A stretch of 64,000 nt of DNA from Rhodopseudomonas pentothenatexigens (GTDB taxonomy: Bacteria; Pseudomonadota; Alphaproteobacteria; Rhizobiales; Xanthobacteraceae), in contig NZ_UFQQ01000012.1 of the NCBI RefSeq assembly GCF_900218015.1, forward strand, positions 120,716 through 184,715, read 5' to 3'. A program made the position numbers and the translations under genes. Below, one piece after another: positions 1 through 8,981 of this stretch (positions are counted from its first letter, which is position 1; each line of letters starts with the position of its first letter). Under the pieces are notes generated by a model. That model worked only from the letters and a program-made list of their open reading frames with translations, was not told the origin of the DNA and searched no databases.

Positions 1-934
1 CCTGCGCAGCAGCCGGTGGCCTCTTGGCCGGGGCAGACGGAGCGGCCTTGGCGTTGGCCGCGGCACCATGGCCGGCGGCAGCCGCCGGCTTGGCCGGAGC
101 CGCGCCGGCTGGCCCCGGCTCCGGCGTCATGATGCTGACCGGAGGAATCGAGGCCGAGGTCGGGAAATCGATGTCGGTCGGCTTGCCGCTCGGCGCCTCG
201 GTGACGCCCGCAAGACCGGGTGTCGGAGCCGGCCCCGGCACCACGGCGGTGGACGTGGTCGCGGTTGCGGCACTCGCGGCGGTCGGCATCCCCCAGCTCG
301 GCGCGTAGCGCGTCAGGGTGGTCTCGTAGAGGTGGTCGCCCATATTCGCCACGATCCGGGTGGTGTCGGTGAGCGACCGGAAGGCGGGGCAGTCGCTGGT
401 CTGGCAGCGGTCCTGCGACGCCAGCACATAGGCGATCAGGCCATAGCGGTCGCGCTCCACCGCGCGGCGCAGCCGGGCGAGTTGCGGCGTCATCCGCTTG
501 TCGGCGGCGGCGACGTCGCCGAGGGCGGTCAGCCGTCCCAATTGCGCCGCGGCGTAGGACACCGCGGCCGCGACCGTCTCGGGCGAGCTGAACAGGGCTT
601 TCTCGCAGGCCGAGAGCACCAGATCGCCGGCGAGGTCGTCGACACAGGCCAGCGCCGGCATCGCTTTTGCCGTGGGTCCGCTGCCATCGAGCGCGACCAT
701 CGTTGCACCGGTCACAGTGGTGCTGGGAGTCCGGAACACGATGTAGCCGGCGAGCCCGATCGCACCGAGGGTGATCACCACCAGCGCGCCGTTGGCGACC
801 GATTTGTCCGCCCGCAGCAGCGTGATCATCACCAGCAGCGCCACGAATGCCGCGACAGCGACGGTGGCCCACATCGAGAAATTCGGTGAATGCAGAATCC
901 GGTCGAGCGAAGCCGACCAAGCAGCCCAATCCAT
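1..934 (-). CDS. Hypothetical membrane-anchored protein, C-terminus cut by window edge
   Basis: Reading from an ATG at 934 the frame stays open to the window edge, so only the first 311 or so residues are visible. The protein starts MDWAAWSASLDRIL, then has two hydrophobic stretches at about residues 20-38 and 48-64, likely membrane segments. A soluble part follows with several cysteines (CVDDLAGDLVLSACE, QDRCQTSDCPAF). From about residue 230 it becomes Ala/Pro/Thr rich and low in complexity, typical of an unstructured tail. I recognise no enzyme motif. The Ala/Pro tail explains the long open frames on the plus strand here, which I treat as shadows. It could be a conserved Nitrobacteraceae membrane protein of unknown role. 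Confidence 0.75.
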   Translation of the reverse strand, partial: MDWAAWSASLDRILHSPNFSMWATVAVAAFVALLVMITLLRADKSVANGALVVITLGAIGLAGYIVFRTPSTTVTGATMVALDGSGPTAKAMPALACVDDLAGDLVLSACEKALFSSPETVAAAVSYAAAQLGRLTALGDVAAADKRMTPQLARLRRAVERDRYGLIAYVLASQDRCQTSDCPAFRSLTDTTRIVANMGDHLYETTLTRYAPSWGMPTAASAATATTSTAVVPGPAPTPGLAGVTEAPSGKPTDIDFPTSASIPPVSIMTPEPGPAGAAPAKPAAAAGHGAAANAKAAPSAPAKRPPAAAQ

Positions 935-1151
935 GCGCGTTGTCCCCTGAGCGCCGATCCGGCCAGTCAACACCGGCTTTACGACGAAAATTGGCGCAGG
1001 GCCCGGCGAAACGACACCTGCCGAAACGCGGCTTGGCGGAAAGCGTCTCCGAGATCGCTGCCCCTGCCCGCAAAACGAGGCACCGGGACAGCGATGATGA
1101 TCTCAGAGCCTGCTATGTCTTAGTCTTGGGAAGAAAAGACGAGGCGGGAAC

Positions 1152-1343
1152 TCAGCAGACGCTGAGCTGGCTCTCTTTGGCGACCCGCTCGAACGCCTCG
1201 GAGATATTCTTGATCCGGTACTGGCAATCGGACCCGTCGGTCGGGAGCAGCCTGACGATTTCGTACATGCCGCTGGCCGCCGGACGGGCAACGTTGCTGG
1301 CGGTAAAATAGACCGAGTCACCTACCACGAACTTGTGCTTCAA
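1152..1343 (-). CDS. Small conserved hypothetical protein (63 aa)
   Basis: A 63-residue protein beginning MKHKFVVGDSVYF and ending SQLSVC. It is compact and mixed in composition, unlike the Arg/Pro-rich shadow frames around it. The N-terminus has the feel of a small beta-barrel (KFxVGDxVYF, then GMYEIVRLLP), a pattern seen in short KOW/SH3-like proteins. That fold is a guess from hydrophobic spacing. It stands alone between the cut membrane protein and the GST gene. There is no signal peptide or membrane segment. Similar small proteins are common in Rhizobiales, but I cannot assign a function. Confidence 0.7.
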   Translation of the reverse strand: MKHKFVVGDSVYFTASNVARPAASGMYEIVRLLPTDGSDCQYRIKNISEAFERVAKESQLSVC

Positions 1344-1554
1344 CGCTCAACTCCTGCGCCACTTGAATACCGATCCGTCCCTGTCGCCGGGTGTGATCGG
1401 TTCCCCCCGAGCCCCGCGCGCTTATAGCACGCGGACGGCCTCTCTGGCCAGTGCTTCACGCATGGCTGCTGACGCGATTTTGCTGGTTTTTCAGCGATCT
1501 AGGCGAAAATGCCGCCGCCGGGCCGGAGCTTGGGAATGAATCCCCGATGCCGAC

Positions 1555-2211
1555 TTACGCGGTCTCGAATTTGTCGATGATCCAGCTTTCGGCGAGGGCC
1601 GCCTGCGTCCACTCCTGGAACGCCGGCAGCGCCATCATGACCTCCATGTAGCCGCGGGCAATCGGATCGACCTCCACCGCATAGGACCGGAAGCGGTGCA
1701 CCACAGGAGCGTACATTGCATCCGCCGCGGAGAACCGGCCGAACAGATATGGACCGAACCGGCCATAACGCTGCCGACAATCGACCCAGATCTCCTGGAT
1801 CCGGGCGATGTCGGCCCGCGCCGCGTCCGACAGCGGTTTTGCTCCGACCGGACGATGGATGTTCATGCCACACTCGTTGCGCAGCGCCGCGAAGCTCGCA
1901 TGCATCTCCGCCGACACCGAGCGTGCGTGCGCCCGCGCGGCGACGTCGTCCGGCCAGAGCTGCGCCTTCGGAAAGCGTTCGGCGGCGTATTCGATGATCG
2001 CCAGCGAATCCCAGATCGTGACGTCGCCATCGACCAACACTGGGACCTTGCCGGACGGCGTGAAGGCGAGGATGCGCCGCTTGTCGGCATCGCCGGTGTA
2101 GAGCGGGATCACGACCTCGTCGAACGCGATGCCGGTCGCCTTCAGCGCGATCCACGGCCGCATCGACCACGATGAATAGTTCTTGTTGCCGACGACCAGC
2201 GTGCGCGCCAT
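1555..2211 (-). CDS. Glutathione S-transferase family protein
   Basis: Likely a cytosolic glutathione S-transferase of 218 residues. The N-terminal thioredoxin-like domain starts MARTLVVGNKNYSSWSMRPW, where the NYSSWS(M/L)RPW motif marks a GST subgroup common in Proteobacteria and carries the likely glutathione-activating serine. It continues with the cis-proline region (GKVPVLVDGD) and the ES-type glutathione contact replaced by WDSLAIIEY. The all-helical C-terminal domain fills residues 90-218. The ATG at 2211 is chosen because an AGGAG ribosome-binding site lies just upstream; a longer in-frame start at 2250 adds 13 residues with no similarity. The substrate is unknown. Confidence 0.9.
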   Translation of the reverse strand: MARTLVVGNKNYSSWSMRPWIALKATGIAFDEVVIPLYTGDADKRRILAFTPSGKVPVLVDGDVTIWDSLAIIEYAAERFPKAQLWPDDVAARAHARSVSAEMHASFAALRNECGMNIHRPVGAKPLSDAARADIARIQEIWVDCRQRYGRFGPYLFGRFSAADAMYAPVVHRFRSYAVEVDPIARGYMEVMMALPAFQEWTQAALAESWIIDKFETA

Positions 2212-2322
2212 CCCGAACTCCTGTTGTCCCGCAGCTATCTTCTCCGGCAATCAATCCACGGGCGCAGTGGCTGTCAATCGGTCGGGTTGCAGCACGCGGA
2301 TCGATACGGCACTGCATTGCAA

Positions 2323-2619
2323 ATGACCTGTGACGATTCGGCGCCCGCGTCCGCGCCCGCCCCTGCCTCTCACGACCCGGCATTGGAAGACGGCATCCTG
2401 GCGGTGCTGAACAAAGCCGGCCCCGGCACGCTCAGCGCTCCGGAGATCGCCCATGCGCTACGTCCGGATGGCGACTGGCACGGGCTGTTGATGCCGATCC
2501 GCCGCGCCGCGGTGAGCCTGGCGCTCGCCGGGCGGCTGGTGATCTATCGCAAGGGCAAACCGGCCGACCCGAACGACTTTCGCGGCGTGTATCGGCTCGG
2601 CCTGCCCCGGCACGATTGA
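2323..2619 (+). CDS. DUF3253-type small protein
   Basis: A 98-residue protein if translation begins at the ATG at 2323 (MTCDDSAPAS); the frame is open further upstream but that part overlaps the divergent GST start and looks non-coding. After a short Pro/Ala spacer the domain LEDGILAVLNKAG...SAPEIAHALRPDGDW...PIRRAAVSLALAGRLVIYRKGKP resembles the DUF3253 family. Its pattern, a helix-turn-helix core followed by a basic wing, suggests a winged-helix fold. The role of the family is unknown; DNA binding is only suggested by the shape. It is divergent from the GST gene and convergent with the YdcF gene. Confidence 0.75.
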   Translation: MTCDDSAPASAPAPASHDPALEDGILAVLNKAGPGTLSAPEIAHALRPDGDWHGLLMPIRRAAVSLALAGRLVIYRKGKPADPNDFRGVYRLGLPRHD

Positions 2620-2658
2620 GCGTCGCAGCAGGCGCCCGGACAAGACGGCGTCGAACGG

Positions 2659-3453
2659 CTACGGCGACGGCAGCAGCGCCGAGGTTTTGCCGCCGAGCCG
2701 ATACGCCAGCAGGCCCGCCCATTCGTGGACGGCGACGTCGGTGCGCGCCAGGCCCGCCGCCAAGGTCGCGAACGGCAGCCGCCAGTCTTCGGGGCCCCTG
2801 GTCCGCCAGTCGACCGGATAGGCGACGACGTCGAAGCCGGCGGCGCGGAACGCGACGATCGACCGCGGCATGTGAAACGACGAGGTCACCAGCAGCCACA
2901 GCTCTCCCGGCTTCGGTGCGACCAGGGCACGCGTATAGGCGGCGTTCTCCGCCGTGGTGCGTGATTTGTCCTCCAGCACCACGCGATCGGCGCCGACGCC
3001 GAAACGCTTCAGCAGTTCACCGGCCAGCGGAGCTTCGGCGGCCGAACGCTGGATCAGATTGCCGCTGCCGCCGGTGTAGACGATCCGCGCCTGCGGGTAA
3101 CGCCGCGCCAGGTCGAGCGCGGCCAGAACCCGTTCGGCCGATGCGTCGAGCTCCAGCACACCGCGCGCGGCGCTGACTTCAGAGTTGATCGCGCCGCCGA
3201 GCACGATGATTCCGTCCGGCGCCCGGCCCGACTCCGACCATGGCGGAAACCGTTCCGACAGCGACAGCAGCAGCACGTTGGCGAGCGGCGAGTAGCCGGC
3301 AATCAGCAGCAGCACGACGCCGGCGACCAGCAGCGCGCGCCCTGCCCGCCACCACCGCGTCAGCACCAGCACAAGACCCGCGACGCAGATCATCGCGATC
3401 GTATTCGAGGGGTGGACGAAGAAGCCGAGGATCTTGGAGAGCAGGAAGAACAT
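2659..3453 (-). CDS. YdcF/ElyC/SanA family membrane protein (DUF218)
   Basis: A 264-residue inner-membrane protein of the YdcF family, whose better-known members (ElyC, SanA) affect envelope integrity or lipid carrier metabolism. Two N-terminal hydrophobic segments (about residues 18-32 and 38-62) anchor it. The DUF218 domain follows: IIVLGGA near residue 83, then VYTGGSGN, EDKSRTTAENA, and WLLVTSSFHMPRS near residue 190, where the conserved SSxxHMxRS signature is intact. The family binds nucleotide-like ligands in some structures, but no reaction is settled. The length is normal for the larger YdcF subgroup. Confidence 0.9.
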   Translation of the reverse strand: MFFLLSKILGFFVHPSNTIAMICVAGLVLVLTRWWRAGRALLVAGVVLLLIAGYSPLANVLLLSLSERFPPWSESGRAPDGIIVLGGAINSEVSAARGVLELDASAERVLAALDLARRYPQARIVYTGGSGNLIQRSAAEAPLAGELLKRFGVGADRVVLEDKSRTTAENAAYTRALVAPKPGELWLLVTSSFHMPRSIVAFRAAGFDVVAYPVDWRTRGPEDWRLPFATLAAGLARTDVAVHEWAGLLAYRLGGKTSALLPSP

Positions 3454-3540
3454 CGGTCACCGGCGCGCGAAACATCGTCTGCGCGAGGTGCGGGATTTCA
3501 GCCGCGGGGTCAACAGCCGGCGGTGTCGGTCCGACGATTG

Positions 3541-4374
3541 TCAGTCCCACGCCGGCGCGGTCGCCGTGGTGGTCAGTCGCCCCTTCGGGCTGCCGAGCGC
3601 GAAGATCTCGTTCATCTCAGCGTCCGACAGTTCGAAGTCGAACACCTCGATGTTCTGCGCCAGCCGCTCCAGCCGCGAACTGCGCGGAATCGCGGCGACG
3701 TTCTGCTGAATCAGCCAGCGCAGGCAGACTTGGGCCGCGCTCTTGCCGTGGGCCGCGCCGATCCGGGTCAGGATCTCGCTCGACTTGGCGTTGCCGCGCG
3801 CAATCGGGCTGTAGGCGACCAGCGCCATGCCGTGCGCGGCGCAGGCGGCCAGAACCTTCTGCTGATCGAGAAACGGATGGTACTCGACCTGATTGCACAC
3901 CAGCGGCGCCGGACAGGCAGACACCGCTTCGTTGATCAGCGCGACGGTGAAGTTCGAAACCCCGATGTGGCGCGTGAGGCCGAGCGCGCGCGCCTGGGCA
4001 AGCGCGCCGAGCGTTTCAGTCAGCGGCACGTGCGGATTCGGCCAGTGCAGCAGCAACAAATCGACTTCGGACAGCCGCAGTTTGACCAGGCTTTCCTTGG
4101 CCGAGCGGAGCAGATCGTTGGGCGCAAAATGCGTCGTCCAGACCTTGGTGGTGACGAAGATCTGGTCGCGGCGGATATGGGAATTGCGGATGCCCTCGCC
4201 GACGTCGCGTTCGTTGGCGTAGATCTGCGCGGTGTCGATATGGCGATAGCCGAGCCGGATCGCCTGCTCGACCGCGCGCGAGCAGACGCGCTTGCTGAGC
4301 TCCCAGGTGCCTAGCCCGAGGGCGGGAATCCGCGCTCCGTGGGCCTCGACGAAATGCGCTTCCGCCGTCTGCAT
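3541..4374 (-). CDS. Aldo/keto reductase, DkgA/DkgB-like
   Basis: A 277-residue NADPH-dependent aldo/keto reductase. All four catalytic residues are visible: Asp and Tyr in GYRHIDTAQIYANE, Lys in FVTTKVW, and His in LLLLHWPN. The family signatures GLGTWELS near the start, IGVSNF in the middle and IPRSSRLERL near the C-terminus (cofactor phosphate binding) are present. This is closest to the 2,5-diketogluconate reductase or methylglyoxal reductase branch. The ATG at 4374 gives the normal length; an upstream in-frame start adds 42 residues without family similarity. It is transcribed toward the YdcF gene and may reduce small aldehydes. Confidence 0.92.
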   Translation of the reverse strand: MQTAEAHFVEAHGARIPALGLGTWELSKRVCSRAVEQAIRLGYRHIDTAQIYANERDVGEGIRNSHIRRDQIFVTTKVWTTHFAPNDLLRSAKESLVKLRLSEVDLLLLHWPNPHVPLTETLGALAQARALGLTRHIGVSNFTVALINEAVSACPAPLVCNQVEYHPFLDQQKVLAACAAHGMALVAYSPIARGNAKSSEILTRIGAAHGKSAAQVCLRWLIQQNVAAIPRSSRLERLAQNIEVFDFELSDAEMNEIFALGSPKGRLTTTATAPAWD

Positions 4375-4596
4375 GGTGATCGTCCCGCATTCTCGATGAC
4401 GCAGACTGATCTTTAGTAGTATGAACCGATCGACCTCCGCTGCCAATCGCTGCACGCCGACGAACTTACCAATTCCTTCCCGAGGTTGAGCGTCGCCCAC
4501 CTTGGATCGCCGCGTCCGATGTCACGGGCCGCCAGGGGCGCGCGGAACTGCATAGTCGACGCGTGCCGCGGGAACTCGGCTCCCAGCGGCGCCGGT

Positions 4597-6009
4597 TTAT
4601 TTCAGCCCGAACCATGCGGTCGCGATCCCCAGGAAGGCGAAGAAGCCAACGACATCGGTCACCGTCGTGACAAAGGTGCCCGATGCCACCGCCGGGTCGG
4701 CGCGCATTCGTTCGAGCGCCATTGGTATCAGAATGCCGCCGAGCGCGCCCGCAATCAGATTGCAGATCATCGCCAGCCCGATCACCACGCCGAGGCCCGG
4801 CACCTTGAACCAGGCATAGGCGGCGATCCCGGTGATCAGCGCGAAGGCGACGCCGTTCACCAAACCGACCAGCGCCTCGCGCATCACCACCCGGACGGCG
4901 TTCCAGGCGCCCAATTCGCGGGTGGCGAGCGCCCGCACCGCCACCGTCATGGTCTGGGTCGCCGCATTGCCGCCCTGGCTCGCGACGATCGGCGCCAGCA
5001 CCGCCAGCGCCACCATCTGCTGCAGCTGATCCTCGAACAGCCCGAGCACCGACGACGCCAGGAACGCGGTGGCGAGGTTGACCAGCAACCAGTTGAACCG
5101 GCCGCGCGCGATCGTCCACACCCGGTCGGACAGTTCTTCGTCGCTGGTGACGCCGCCGAGCGCCTTGAGGTCCTCGTCGGCCTCCTCTTCGATGACGTCG
5201 ACGACGTCGTCGATGGTGATCACGCCGACCAGCCGGTTCTGGCTGTCGACCACCGGCGCGGCGACGAGGTTGTACTTGCCGAACAGCCGCGCCACTTCCT
5301 CCTGGTCGTCGTCCACCGACACCTTGCGGCGGTCCTCGTCGACCAGGTCGGTCAGCGGCACGTTGCGGTGCGACCGTAGCAGCCGGTCCAGCGACACCGC
5401 CCCCTGCCAGTGGTTGACCCCATCGACGACGTAGATCTCGTAGAAACGCTCCGGCAGTTCCGCGGTCTCGCGCATGAAATCGATCGCTTCGCCGACCGTC
5501 CAGTCGCGCGGCACCGCGATGAAATCCGTCTGCATCCGCCGGCCGGCGGAGTTCTCCGGATAGTCCAGGCTGCGTTCGAGAGCGTCGCGCTCCGACGGCG
5601 GCAGCTTGTCGAGGATCTCCTCCTGATCCTCCTCGTCGAGCACTTGCAGCAGTTCGACGGCATCGTCGGCGTCCAGTTCTCGGACGCCCTCGGCCACGGC
5701 CGCCGGCTCCAGCTCTTCGAGGATCTCCTCGCGGACGGTTTCGTCGACCTCATTGAGCGCCGAGAAGTCGAAATCCGCCCCGGTCAGTTCCACCAGCCGG
5801 ACGCGCTCGTCGGAATCCAGCGCCTCGATCAGATCACCGAGGTCGGCCTCGTGCAGCTCGGACACCAGCCCGCGGAGCCAGACCGCATCCTCGGCGGCGA
5901 TGGCTTTTGACACCGCGTCGACGAACTCCGCCCGCAGATCGCCGTGGTCGTCCCGCATCGCGTCATAGTCGAATTCGGGTCGCACGACCGCAGCGACGTT
6001 TTCGGTCAT
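4597..6009 (-). CDS. mgtE: Magnesium transporter MgtE
   Basis: A 470-residue MgtE-type Mg2+ channel. The acidic N domain (residues 1-145; repeated E/D such as ELEPAAVAEGVRELDADDAVELL) is the Mg2+ sensor. Two CBS domains follow (about 150-275; MQTDFIAVPRDWTVGEA and DDQEEVARLFGKYNL), ending in the connecting helix. The membrane part (residues 300-470) has five segments, with the pore signature APIVASQGGNAATQTMTV near residue 340 and a final IATAWFGLK. The length and order match the family. Gating by intracellular Mg2+ through the N and CBS domains is known for the family. I see no obvious riboswitch in the 160-bp upstream gap. Confidence 0.96.
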   Translation of the reverse strand: MTENVAAVVRPEFDYDAMRDDHGDLRAEFVDAVSKAIAAEDAVWLRGLVSELHEADLGDLIEALDSDERVRLVELTGADFDFSALNEVDETVREEILEELEPAAVAEGVRELDADDAVELLQVLDEEDQEEILDKLPPSERDALERSLDYPENSAGRRMQTDFIAVPRDWTVGEAIDFMRETAELPERFYEIYVVDGVNHWQGAVSLDRLLRSHRNVPLTDLVDEDRRKVSVDDDQEEVARLFGKYNLVAAPVVDSQNRLVGVITIDDVVDVIEEEADEDLKALGGVTSDEELSDRVWTIARGRFNWLLVNLATAFLASSVLGLFEDQLQQMVALAVLAPIVASQGGNAATQTMTVAVRALATRELGAWNAVRVVMREALVGLVNGVAFALITGIAAYAWFKVPGLGVVIGLAMICNLIAGALGGILIPMALERMRADPAVASGTFVTTVTDVVGFFAFLGIATAWFGLK

Positions 6010-6171
6010 GGGGGCCCCCTGCGGGTTTTACTGGTTGCAGATATCGGGCGCCGTCGGGCAAGATGCACTGTCGAGCGGCGGCTCGAATGCTCGTGGCAAT
6101 AACCAATCGGTGAAGCAAAGCGCAATGATAATCGTGACACCCTGCAACAATCCGCTGGTCCGGAGGGTGTC

Positions 6172-6975
6172 GTGATCGTCGCGCGCACCGCCGCTGCACT
6201 GATCGCCATCGCCGCGCTCGGAGGAACGGCCCATGCTGCGGCATGCCCGCGACCGGGAACGCTGGGCACCTCGCGTGTGCTCACTGTCGATCCGGCGACC
6301 TATCCGCGCGTCGGCCTGAAGAGTTTCCCGCAGACACTGCCGCTGGCCGACCACGAAGTCGTGCTGACGTTCGATGACGGCCCGGCCGCGACTACTCCTG
6401 CGGTGCTGAAGGCGCTCGCCGACGAATGCGTCCGCGCCACGTTCTTCCTGGTCGGCAAGCCGGCCTCCGAGATGGGCGAGATGGTGCGGCGGATCGCGGC
6501 CGGCGGCCACACCATCGGCCATCACACCTACACCCATCAGCATCTCGCAGCGCTCAGTCACGCCGATGCGCTGACCGAGATCGACCGCGGCATCGCGGCC
6601 GATGAAGCGGTGATGCGCGCCAAGGGCATTCCGGTCTCAACGACGCGGTTCTTCCGCTTCCCGTATTTCGAATCCACCCCGGCGCTACTCGACGTTCTTC
6701 AGGCGCGCGGGATTCCGGTGTTCGGGGCCGATCTATGGGCCAGCGACTGGAATCCGATGACTCCCGACGAACAGCTCAAGTTGATCATCGAGCGCCTCAA
6801 GGCGGCCGGCCGCGGCATCATCCTGTTTCACGACCCGCGCAAGCAGACTGCCGAGATGATGCCGGCATTCCTGCGTTGGCTGCGCGAGAACAACTACCGC
6901 GTCGTGCATGTGGTACCGTCAGACGAACAGGAGCACGCGGTGGCGTCGGATACGCATGGCCGCACTGCGCGCTGA
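6172..6975 (+). CDS. Secreted polysaccharide deacetylase (NodB domain), copy 1
   Basis: A 267-residue exported NodB-type deacetylase. Residues 1-22 form a signal peptide ending AHA. The catalytic motifs are complete: TFDDGP (66-71; base and metal Asp), the metal pair H118/H122 in HHTYTH, R162-F-P-Y165, and the C-terminal LFHD (catalytic His). It would remove N- or O-acetyl groups from cell-wall or capsular sugars in the periplasm. The first codon is GTG (reading M) after GGAGGGTGTC. A paralogue follows 133 bp downstream with the same N-terminal CP-x-LGTSR motif. The substrate cannot be told from sequence. Confidence 0.93.
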   Translation: MIVARTAAALIAIAALGGTAHAAACPRPGTLGTSRVLTVDPATYPRVGLKSFPQTLPLADHEVVLTFDDGPAATTPAVLKALADECVRATFFLVGKPASEMGEMVRRIAAGGHTIGHHTYTHQHLAALSHADALTEIDRGIAADEAVMRAKGIPVSTTRFFRFPYFESTPALLDVLQARGIPVFGADLWASDWNPMTPDEQLKLIIERLKAAGRGIILFHDPRKQTAEMMPAFLRWLRENNYRVVHVVPSDEQEHAVASDTHGRTAR

Positions 6976-7108
6976 GCCGGCCCTGTGTCCCAGAATCGCC
7001 ATGGAACTTTGAACGGTTAAGCAGCCGTTCACGACGCGGTTTTATTTTCGGTCCGGGTCGGGATTCGGGCGTCGCGAACCGCGCTGTCGGTCGCGTGAAG
7101 GCGGTGCA

Positions 7109-8422
7109 GTGTTGTCTGAACGTTCGTTGCGAAACTCCCTTCTCATTGGTGCGGCCTGCGTCGCCGCCTCACTCACCCTCCAGCCTCTTCAGGCCCGCGC
7201 GGCGAGCTGTCCCGGCAATCCGGATGCCCTCGGCACCTCCCGAACACTGGTCGTCGACCCGCGCGAGCATCCGCGGATCGGAACGATGCAGTATGGCGAG
7301 ACCCTGCCGCTGCGCGACCGCGAGGTGGTGCTGACGTTCGACGACGGCCCGCTGCCGCGCGAGAGCAATCAGGTGCTCGACATTCTGGCCAAGGAGTGCG
7401 TCAAGGCGACGTTCTTCGTGGTCGGGCGGATGGCGAAGACATTCCCCGAAGGCGTCCGCAAGCTGCGCGACGCCGGCCACACCATCGGCACCCACAGCCA
7501 GAATCATCCGCTGAGCTTCAACCGGATGTCGGTGGAGCAGGCCCAGCAGGAGGTCGACGAGGGCATCGCCTCGACCCTTGCGGCACTCGGCGGCGACCGG
7601 GCGGCTCTGTCGCCGTTCTTCCGCATCCCGGGCCTGCTGCGGGCCGAAGCGGTCGAAGGATACCTTGCGTCCCGTGGCATTCAGGCCTGGAGCGCAGACT
7701 TTCCGGCCGACGACTGGCGTCATGTCTCGCCCGATACCGTGTTTCACCTGGCAATGAGCCGGTTGGCCGCCAAGGGCAAAGGTATCTTGCTGCTACATGA
7801 CATCCAGCCGCGCACCGTGGCGGCGCTGCCGCGCATTCTTCAGGCGTTGAAAGCCGGCGGCTACAAGATCGTCCACGTGGTCGCGGCGACGCAGGACCTG
7901 CCGAAGACGGCGACCACGCCACAGGAGTGGCGCCTGCATCCGGCGCCGGAAGCCGTGGCGAGCGCTCGCTGGCCCAGGGTGCCGCGCTTTGTGTTCGCCA
8001 CTGCGGAGATGCTGCCGGCCCCGGCGATCGCCGATATCGGCCTCGATCGCGACCGGCTGATTCCGGGCAGCGTGCCGATCCGCTCGAATCGCCTGGCGCG
8101 AGGCCAGGTGCCGACGCCGCAGAGTTCGCCATGGCCGCGGCACACTCTGGTCGAATCGCCTGCCAACATGATCGCCCTGCCGGTGCCGTCACAGAGCCTG
8201 TTCGCTCTGCCCGAGCGCAGCGCTCCGGTGATCCGGGCAATGGTCCCGGTGAAAGCGGATCGCGCCGCCAGCGATGCCCCGCAGCTCGTCAACGACCGAA
8301 ACGTCTCAATCGACATCAGTGCCGCAGCGCGGCCGATCGCCGGCAGCGTCCGGATCGCACCGGAAGGCCTGCAGCGCGGCCCGCTCGATGCCGGTAGTCG
8401 CCCTCGCCCGCTCAATCACTGA
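7109..8422 (+). CDS. Secreted polysaccharide deacetylase, copy 2 with long C-terminal extension
   Basis: A 437-residue paralogue of the upstream gene, starting at a GTG with a signal peptide to about residue 32. It shares SCPGNPDALGTSRTLVVDP, TFDDGP (76-81) and the H129/H133 metal pair, and keeps LLLHD. The R-x-P-Y motif reads R172-I-P-G175, so the aromatic residue that lines the active site is lost. After about residue 270 a Pro/Arg-rich tail of some 165 residues, absent from copy 1, continues to the stop; it looks disordered. Altered specificity or reduced activity is possible. The two genes probably arose by tandem duplication. Confidence 0.9.
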   Translation: MLSERSLRNSLLIGAACVAASLTLQPLQARAASCPGNPDALGTSRTLVVDPREHPRIGTMQYGETLPLRDREVVLTFDDGPLPRESNQVLDILAKECVKATFFVVGRMAKTFPEGVRKLRDAGHTIGTHSQNHPLSFNRMSVEQAQQEVDEGIASTLAALGGDRAALSPFFRIPGLLRAEAVEGYLASRGIQAWSADFPADDWRHVSPDTVFHLAMSRLAAKGKGILLLHDIQPRTVAALPRILQALKAGGYKIVHVVAATQDLPKTATTPQEWRLHPAPEAVASARWPRVPRFVFATAEMLPAPAIADIGLDRDRLIPGSVPIRSNRLARGQVPTPQSSPWPRHTLVESPANMIALPVPSQSLFALPERSAPVIRAMVPVKADRAASDAPQLVNDRNVSIDISAAARPIAGSVRIAPEGLQRGPLDAGSRPRPLNH

Positions 8423-8509
8423 CGAGCGTCCAAAACGAGCCGATCTCGCGTCGAGGCCGTTCTATCGGATTGTTCTGAAGGATTGCGCCGAACAGCAAAG
8501 GCGCGGAAG

Positions 8510-8594
8510 TGGTGCGCTCGGAGGGACTCGAACCCCCACGATTTTACTCACTGCCACCTCAAGGCAGCGCGTCTACCAATTCCGCCACGAGCGC
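8510..8594 (-). tRNA. tRNA-Leu (anticodon GAG)
   Basis: The minus strand reads GCGCTCG as the acceptor arm, GGAATTGGTAGACGC as the D arm, an anticodon stem CTGCC/GGCAG enclosing loop TTGAGGT, a long variable arm, GGGGGTTCGAGTCCCTC as the T arm, and CGAGCGC with A-CCA encoded. The 85-nt length and the extra variable arm fit a class II leucine tRNA. It lies between the second deacetylase gene and fliN. I see no integrated element next to it. Confidence 0.97.
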
Positions 8595-8672
8595 TTGGGA
8601 CCGGTTTCGGGCATCGCCGACCGGATCGACGGCGCCCATTTAACAAAACAATGATGAGGCCACAAGGCCAGA

Positions 8673-8915
8673 TCACCTTCGATCTGGGGATCGCGGCAAC
8701 ATCTGTTTGACCTCGACCGCAATTCGGTTGCGATCGACCAAAACCATGCCGGAAGCGATCGGCATGTTGTTGGCGAGGATCTTGACCTCGTCGGCCTCGG
8801 TGGCATCCAGTTCGATGATGGCGCCGCGGCTCAGCCGCAGCACCTGGTGGATCGGCATTGAGGTGGTCCCGAGAACCACCATCAGATCGACGGAAACTTT
8901 ATCGAGTGTCGGCAC
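8673..8915 (-). CDS. fliN: Flagellar motor switch protein FliN-like (SPOA domain only)
   Basis: An 80-residue protein that is almost only the C-terminal SPOA domain of FliN. Reading from the GTG at 8915 it begins VPTLDKVSVDLMVVLG and continues PIHQVLRLSRGAIIELD, KILANNMPIASGMVLV and VEVKQMLP, the standard FliN pattern. The C-ring protein FliN sits at the base of the flagellar motor and helps bind CheY-P and export cargo. The frame stays open upstream but that part is Arg/Gly-rich and overlaps lipB, so a short start is preferred. No other flagellar gene is adjacent; FliK and FlhB-like genes lie near 57 kb. A divergent lipB starts 66 bp away. Confidence 0.88.
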   Translation of the reverse strand: MPTLDKVSVDLMVVLGTTSMPIHQVLRLSRGAIIELDATEADEVKILANNMPIASGMVLVDRNRIAVEVKQMLPRSPDRR

Positions 8916-8981
8916 TGGAACCCGGACTGCCTTGCCTGAGGAACGAAGACGTGGTCGACGACACCACGTTATGGTTATCCA

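Noticed and set aside
24..889. Two overlapping plus-strand frames at the left edge
   Set aside because: They run opposite the membrane-anchored protein that is open to the window edge in a frame with better composition.
6010..6171. Possible Mg2+ riboswitch ahead of mgtE
   Set aside because: I see no M-box-like conserved loops in the 160-bp leader, which is also short.
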